A DNA stretch of 64,000 bases, taken from positions 62,060,713 through 62,124,712 of the forward strand of contig CM069871.1 in the NCBI GenBank assembly GCA_036172665.1. The letters are read 5' to 3'. A program made the translations under genes and the position numbers. The notes beneath the pieces are model-generated. The model had not been told where the DNA came from, did not search any database, and saw only the letters and a list, made by a program, of their open reading frames with translations. Position 1 is the first letter of the stretch. Every line of letters starts with the position of its first letter. Shown piece by piece: positions 58,395 through 64,000 of this stretch. The stretch is from Prosopocoilus inquinatus. Lineage: Eukaryota > Arthropoda > Insecta > Coleoptera > Lucanidae.

Positions 58395-58665
58395 AATGAC
58401 AAAACGCGTTAATTATTTTGAATGAAATACGATCTGCCGGTGTAGCATTGTAAGTAAGTAAGTTCATCCAACTTGGATTTCATTTGTCAGCATGAGATTC
58501 CCTCTACTAAAACGTTAATTTTGCTATGTTCCTTTGACCGAAAGAATGTACAATCCAACGCAGATGTCGACAATTCAAGCTAGACAGTATTCGCGACGAT
58601 TAAGCCATACTTATAAAATGCTAACTAAGCAATTTTGTCATTAAACCTAAAAATACGCGGTGTGA
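58395..58665 (+). repeat. Diverged 270-bp duplication, unit 2
   Basis: Second unit of the pair described at 57690-57965. Extra material includes a tandem GTAAGTAAGTAAG. Similarity is roughly three quarters by eye. Confidence 0.7.
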
Positions 58666-59525
58666 CCATCGCAGTCAGATGTTAGCATTGAAACGACCTT
58701 TGACGAATACGTCGAATTTACGGTGAATTTTATCCCACCCTTACTGCAGCGCTAAGACCTTCGAGCAGAAACGTCATAATGGTGACCCGGAGGAAAGTGG
58801 AAACTTCACAGCATGCAATCGTTTACGAGCGTACATCTCCCGGGATGGGAAAGAAAAGCAATTAGCAAACGTAGAAGTGAAAACAGAAATCGAGAATAGG
58901 AACGCAACCAGAACCGGATTCCTTTGTCAAAGCAAAGATATCAATTACAAAAATAGCCCACGCTAACATTAATTATTTCTGTGTAATGCGTGCACTATAT
59001 TATAGTATTTTGCAACTCAGTTGTGCACAAATTCATAATAGAAACAGAACTGTATTTACCTTAGCTTGCCTAACGATAGTTCAGGTCAGTTCAGTTTAAC
59101 CCAAAGTGAACTGATCTTAAGTGATCGATTTAATAGTAAATAAAACATGCGAGATGTGATTGCTGTATTTTAATCTTCAGATGAAGATATTATTTTTGCA
59201 TCACTTTACAGTGAGTTAAGCAAAAACAAAAGTTTGTTTAGACGAGTAATGTAATTGACAAACAGTTGAAATAACATCCCCTCTACTAGTGAACCAACTG
59301 ACCCAAACTGACCTAGAATTTTCGAGGTGTAGTAACAGTAAGGCGGGAAGTGTTTTAGATCACTTTGGGTTAGATCATGTAGCCAAATAAAACAGACAAA
59401 TTTTTGAATAAGTGATCCAGGGTAAAAGTGAACTGATCTGACGTGCAAATAAAAGACAACTAATGTCACCAGCTTACTAAATCAAGCACATACAGTACAT
59501 GGTTGCCGAAATTCAACTAGAAGTT

Positions 59526-59624
59526 AACAATTCTAAAGATGTTTAGCTCACAAGACGTAATAATTCTAAAGATATTTAGCTTACAAGACGTAACAATTCT
59601 GAATATGTTTAGCTTACCACTTGT
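59526..59624 (+). repeat. 33-bp tandem repeat, three units
   Basis: Units at 59526, 59559 and 59592, each with AATTCT and a TTTAGCT core. Unit 3 is the most diverged. Confidence 0.85.
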
Positions 59625-60083
59625 GAAAATGTGAGTATTTAGGAACAAACAGTAAGAGGAATACATTCATCAACTAACTTAGTGATTTTACGATAAAAAG
59701 CCTCACAGGTTAAGTTAACATCCTTAAAATCGTTGAGGAAAGTCAATATTTGATAATTCATTATACGATTTATGTAAATCGTCTTTTGCAAAATCACGGA
59801 ATTTGCTAGATTTATTCCCCAGTCGAATATTTTTTGATTTACGCTGAGCGGTATGTGAAGAGATGGATGAAGAAGAGTTACTTTAAATAGAGGACTTTCT
59901 GCTTTATCAATTACGATGCCGTAATATTAGAAAGTATAAGATCTAACAATTTTCCACTTGAGACACTGACTATTTTGATGCGTCTATCTATGGACCCGAA
60001 CTTTTAGAAATATACTTTGTCAGGTCTTGCACGGATAATTTAAAAAGGGATATTTACAAATCAATGCATTTATTATTAATTCT

Positions 60084-60147
60084 TTATTAGTGAGTGATTA
60101 TTCATTATTCATTCATTATTAGTGAGCGAATATTCATTATTCATTCG
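60084..60147 (+). repeat. 32-bp tandem repeat, two units
   Basis: TTATTAGTGAG plus two ATTCATT words per unit, at 60084-60115 and 60116-60147. Confidence 0.85.
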
Positions 60148-60234
60148 GGCACTTAATTAGTGATTAGTAGAAATGAGTACGTCGCAGTGAGTTACTGAAT
60201 CGACAGTGTGTTGGTCTCGGACGAAGAGACAAAG

Positions 60235-61364
60235 TACAGGCTGTTCTTTTACTATGTGCAAATATTTAAATCTATAATGCATCACCATAAATGGCAACGA
60301 TTGAATTCATATGTCCTTAACAGAAAGTTAATAATTTTCGAGAAAAATGCATTGGCACATTTTCGCCAAACCGTTTGAGAACTACTGCCATAATAAGGAG
60401 TGTAGGTGGCGCACGTGGTTGCCTATGTGAACGACGACACGAAATAGGTTAATAGGTCAGTTGGTCAGCTGTGGTCGGTCAGTGTTTAACGTGGTTGTGC
60501 ATGAACCCTGTCGTGAACGAACATATGTTTGATTCGTATGATGCGTATTAACAGATCGTAATGGCTTTTGCAAACAGATAAAAAGATCTGTTGGAAGTCT
60601 TACAGTCATTTGGCAAATTTCTGCATGCGGAAGGAAACGAATTTTGAAAACTTTCGGTTTACGTGAGTTCTTATTCATCTTCACGAAATATTAAAAAAGA
60701 ATCGATCTTACAATTTACGAATTCAATTAATTCGATTACGAAATCTTCCAGTCAATCGACATTTTAAACCCGCCTGGATTTATTAAAACAAATGTAACCT
60801 CACTCCAAGTAAGTAATTACATTTTTAAGTATTTTCAAATTATAGGCCGACGATTATAATTACTGGACGAAAAATGTGCCTTAAAATTGCGGATGAGTTA
60901 AATAATCACATCACCGTCATCCATCGTTTTATTTTTCACAAGTAATAAATAAATTGCGTTTCCATTTCTTAAGTGTGTTTTTACAACGCCGGCCGGTTCT
61001 TCGATTGACGCGCTTAAGGCAGGGCAGTATTTAAATAAATATAACATTAATTCCCTCAGTGAATTAAAATTTTAAATAAAATAATTACTATACAATATCG
61101 GTGATGATTATTACGAAACGTTACGAAATTGGTTTGAATGCGAAACTTAGCGCGGTGTCGTTGTCGACTATAGGAAGGCGTTGCAACCTTGCCAGTATTT
61201 CTCTCTCGCACATATCAACGGTTCCAAACAAGTGGAACCTCCGAAATTTTTTGGCTATAATATGATAACCACCGGAAAATAAAATGCGCACAGAAGGTAT
61301 TATTTCATGTACTTATACTGAAGTTTTTTTTATTTTTTTACACAGTAAAAGAACATCCTGTGTA
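60235..61364. mobile_element. DNA-transposon-like element, copy 2
   Basis: Collinear with 43504-44448 from the left TIR (TACAGGCTGTTCTTTTACT) through CATCACCATAAATGGCAACG to the right TIR, which ends AAAAGAACATCCTGTGTA. The TIRs carry substitutions, so this copy looks older than copy 1. About 200 bp near the right end (61100-61320) are absent from copy 1. The minus frame 60457-60684 has a counterpart in copy 1 but with changes and stops; no transposase is recognised. Confidence 0.8.
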
Positions 61365-61369
61365 TTGAC

Positions 61370-62555
61370 GCCAATATAAAAACATAATTATTTTTGTGTA
61401 CGGTTTTGCCAAGCAAGCGAGTAATAATTATATTTTCGAAGAAGCAACAATGAGTTGAAGAAATCAATGTGACAATTATGAAAGACAATTTAATCCATAC
61501 TAATTTTCAGTATAATTTTAATTATATTTTCAAATTAATTAGTTTTTAATAAATTTCAGAAAACCGCAATTTCTGAAAATTATGAAAAAGTGATGCATCA
61601 GTTTTATGCAAATGATATTTAATTCAGTTTGCTGAAAGTTTCTTTTAATGAAAAAAAAAAAATTCCTATATGTGCATGCATAATGTATGCATATTGCAAT
61701 TTATTCCTCTACCTCCATAGTCTGCAAAACAGAGCAATTATTTTCGGATGCGGCTCTACCAACTTTTGCGTTTTATTGCCTCAGTCATTGGTTTAGAATA
61801 AAATTTAAAGCAAACAACACCACCTGCCGTTGTTTTTATAATCTCAGGACTTTTCCCATCGATTTCCATTTGCATTCCAATGACTAAATGCTGCGGAAGA
61901 GATACGTTTGTTGATTGCATTAAATTCCATTTCATTATTAGCACAGGAAATACATAAAATATGGGAACGTTTCGGCAAATGTTTGTCTTTCATTTGTATT
62001 TTAACGCAGTGTGCACTAAACAGACTACTATATTATATTAACAATTACAAATGAATTGCACTTTTCAAATTATTTATTTATAACTTTAAGTATTTAAGAT
62101 GACAACTCATACGTAAAATCGATTATAACGTGTGACAATAAGCACAGTATACCAGTAGCTTACACTGTTTGCCCTGAGAGTATTTGCATCTTGTTTTAAT
62201 TTGATGTAATAAAACGAGATGAAGATACTTTCATTGCAAGTGAATCGAAAAGGCTACCATAAGATACCCATCAATTTTTTTTTCATCATTTAAGAAACTT
62301 GCGAATCAGACAGACATGGCTAATGAAATCCATTACCTTTGTTGAGAAAAGATGAAAAAAAAATTCTCACCATTTTGGGTTGATGTTTTTTTTTATTTTA
62401 TTCGAGTTCACTTTTTTGTACATCAAATAAAATTGGAACATGCTAGATTTTTATAACAGGTAGGTTCAATTCAACATCCTTAGAGCTAAATTTAAATATA
62501 TAGTATTATATAGTATATAGTACTATATAGTATATATATTTTAATTTCTTCAACC
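61370..62555. other. Unassigned AT-rich DNA
   Basis: No gene is supported; the frames at 61687-61887 and 61756-61944 overlap on opposite strands. A TATAGTA-type simple repeat lies at about 62497-62540, next to the copia LTR. Confidence 0.5.
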
Positions 62556-62558
62556 TTA

Positions 62559-62859
62559 TGTTGAGGTACGATGTAGATAATCAATCAAACACGCGAGATT
62601 AAAATATTAGATATAATCGTACTAGAAACAAAAAGGCAATACACATGAGAAACACATACACTGTGGTTACGGCAGTTCTTACGTCAACTGGTAACGCGGT
62701 CAGTCTGTTTGTACCGGCTGCTGCTGCTACTGCGGAAAAAGAAAAAAAAAGGTCGCATGCCGATATCCAGTAGGTAGTCGTGGGTGGAATGTTGACAGTT
62801 CTTACCCCCGACCCAGGGTGGCGACACGAAGACTCGAAACCCTAGACTACTTTCTAACA
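62559..62859 (-). repeat. Probable 3' LTR of the copia element
   Basis: Directly after the pol stop, the minus strand shows a purine tract (GAGGGGAAG) and then TGTTAG, the usual layout of polypurine tract and LTR start. A matching end CAACA lies at 62559, giving a 301-bp LTR bounded by TGTT...AACA. The bases CCTTA beyond it would be the target duplication. The 5' LTR is outside the window, so the lower boundary is inferred. Confidence 0.5.
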
Positions 62860-62871
62860 CTTCCCCTCGAG

Positions 62872-64000
62872 TCAAGGGGCGACTCGTTCAGGCACAAGAG
62901 GATATCCCAAACCGCAAGATTTTAGGCACCGTTCATGCTTTGGTCTCGGTAACCCCTTCGTTAGGAAATCGGCCACCTGGTCTTCTGTGGACGTGTGAGA
63001 TATCTTCAGCTCTTTGCTCCTCAACACATCACGGATGAAGTGGTGGCGAATATCGATATGTTTACTCCTTGCGTGGAAGGTAGGGTTCTCTGCCAACTTC
63101 ATAGCGCTGCGATTATCACAATGAACCGTGATGTCGCCCAACTTTCCAAACCCGATTTCATTCAGGAGTCTCCGTAGATAAATGCACTCTTTGGCACACT
63201 CCGCCATTGCCATATACTCCGCCTCCGTTGTGGAAAGCGCTACTGTCCTTTGCTTCCTGGCATCCCATGATATCGCAGATCCATTCAGCAGAAAGACAAA
63301 TCCGGAGTAAGAGCGTCTATCTTCGACACTGCTTCCCCAATCTGCGTCGGCGAACCCCTTCACAGGACCAGAACTGGATCCAAAAATCAGACCAGAATCC
63401 ATCGTGCCCTTCAAATATCGAAGCACACGTTTGGCGGCTTGCCAGTGTTCAGCGCCGTAGCAATCTCTGAATTGCCCCAGGTAACTGGATGCGAAGCTGA
63501 TGTCTGGCCGTGTTGCCGTCGACAAGTACGTCAGGGCACCGACAACCTCTCGATAGGGCAGTTGCAAGTCTTTGTCGCTTGGGAAGTCATTCTTCTTCAA
63601 TTTCACGCTTCCGTCGATTGGCGTAGCTACGGGCTTTGAATCTGTCATCCCGAAGCGTGACAATAAATCCTTTATGTAGCCTCGTTGGTGCATCGCGATC
63701 TGATTATTGTTTCGCGTGAACTCCATACCAAGGCAATAACTCACATCCCCAAGGTCTTTTATTTCAAAACGACCTGACAACTCTCGTCCAAGGGCGTCGA
63801 TCTTCCTCTTTATACGCGAGGCCACAAGTATGTCATCAACATACACAGCGATTAAAACCAGATCTTCCCCTGAACCAATACGGTATAGACATGGATCTGA
63901 ATGGGTTGGAACGGCTCCGCAGTCCTTCAGAACTTTATCCAGCTTGGCGTACCAACTCCTGCCAGCCTGCTTCAGCCCGTAAAGCGATTTGTTGAGCAGA
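62872..64000 (-). CDS. Ty1/copia polyprotein, C-terminal part (reverse transcriptase and RNase H)
   Basis: An uninterrupted frame enters from the window edge and ends at TGA (62872-62874), about 375 visible residues. In order: SLYGLKQAGRSW at the edge, catalytic YVDD (63832-63843), the connecting region with GALTYLSTATRPDI, then RNase H with FADADWG, LSTTEAEY and HCDNRSA, the expected Asp, Glu and Asp, followed by KHIDIRHHFI and VADFLTKGLP. These are hallmark copia motifs. It copies element RNA into DNA and degrades the RNA strand within virus-like particles. gag, protease and integrase lie beyond the window. No stop or frameshift is seen, so the element may be recent or active. Confidence 0.96.
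   Translation of the reverse strand, partial: LLNKSLYGLKQAGRSWYAKLDKVLKDCGAVPTHSDPCLYRIGSGEDLVLIAVYVDDILVASRIKRKIDALGRELSGRFEIKDLGDVSYCLGMEFTRNNNQIAMHQRGYIKDLLSRFGMTDSKPVATPIDGSVKLKKNDFPSDKDLQLPYREVVGALTYLSTATRPDISFASSYLGQFRDCYGAEHWQAAKRVLRYLKGTMDSGLIFGSSSGPVKGFADADWGSSVEDRRSYSGFVFLLNGSAISWDARKQRTVALSTTEAEYMAMAECAKECIYLRRLLNEIGFGKLGDITVHCDNRSAMKLAENPTFHARSKHIDIRHHFIRDVLRSKELKISHTSTEDQVADFLTKGLPRPKHERCLKSCGLGYPLVPERVAP

Larger units (their letters stand above)
58670..60230. other. Unassigned AT-rich DNA
   Basis: Contains two short tandem repeats listed separately. The minus frame 59206-59469 lacks motif or splice support. Confidence 0.45.

Noticed and set aside
60457..60684. Minus frame in the TIR element as transposase remnant
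   Set aside because: Partly matched in copy 1, but no catalytic motif is visible and the frame is short and unevenly conserved.
1..64000. tRNA, rRNA or CRISPR features
   Set aside because: I looked for B-box-like GGTTCGA words, rRNA-like blocks and regularly spaced identical repeats and found none.

Overview
The window looks like AT-rich, gene-poor nuclear DNA from an insect or a close arthropod. The evidence is a Ty1/copia pol frame, decayed LINE fragments with tails of (ATT)n type, many repeat ends carrying ACAGGGTGT, and short 50-64 bp GT-AG introns. I see no bacterial-style operons, tRNA, rRNA or CRISPR array. Most short open frames are chance frames or lie inside repeats.

Layout. 1-3.4 kb is mostly unassigned. 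3.4-8.6 kb holds two copies (A1, A2) of a long, diverged, unclassified repeat (family A), a second repeat (family D) and a decayed copy of a 121-codon frame. 8.7-15 kb is unassigned DNA with one doubtful exon. 15-21.3 kb holds family A copies A3 and A4, possible antisense relatives, a Cys-containing frame and the intact 121-codon frame. 22.4-23.6 kb is the second family D copy, interrupted by a perfect 78-bp inverted repeat with a hammerhead-ribozyme-like core. 24-37 kb is unassigned DNA with two candidate terminal exons, a foldback and a CCAAT-rich stretch. 37.7-40.5 kb is a broken LINE split by an 882-bp repeat whose second copy is at 46.6 kb. 43.0-45.9 kb is the best host gene: four exons, never longer than 75 bp, encoding a 64-residue secreted peptide, with a DNA-transposon-like element in its large intron. 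47.6-49.8 kb is the longest family A copy (A5). 51.1-51.6 kb is a minus-strand LINE 3' end. 54.2-55.3 kb holds candidate spliced exons on the minus strand. 57.4 kb carries a second, decayed foldback of the hammerhead-like family. 60.2-61.4 kb is a second copy of the transposon-like element. 62.56-64.0 kb is the 3' part of a copia element on the minus strand, with an uninterrupted pol frame and a probable 3' LTR.

How it works together. Repeats dominate and most are dead. The copia pol frame looks intact as far as it is visible. The small peptide gene is supported by splice sites and frame rather than homology. The other exons are candidates resting on one or two splice signals each. No named cellular gene was recognised.
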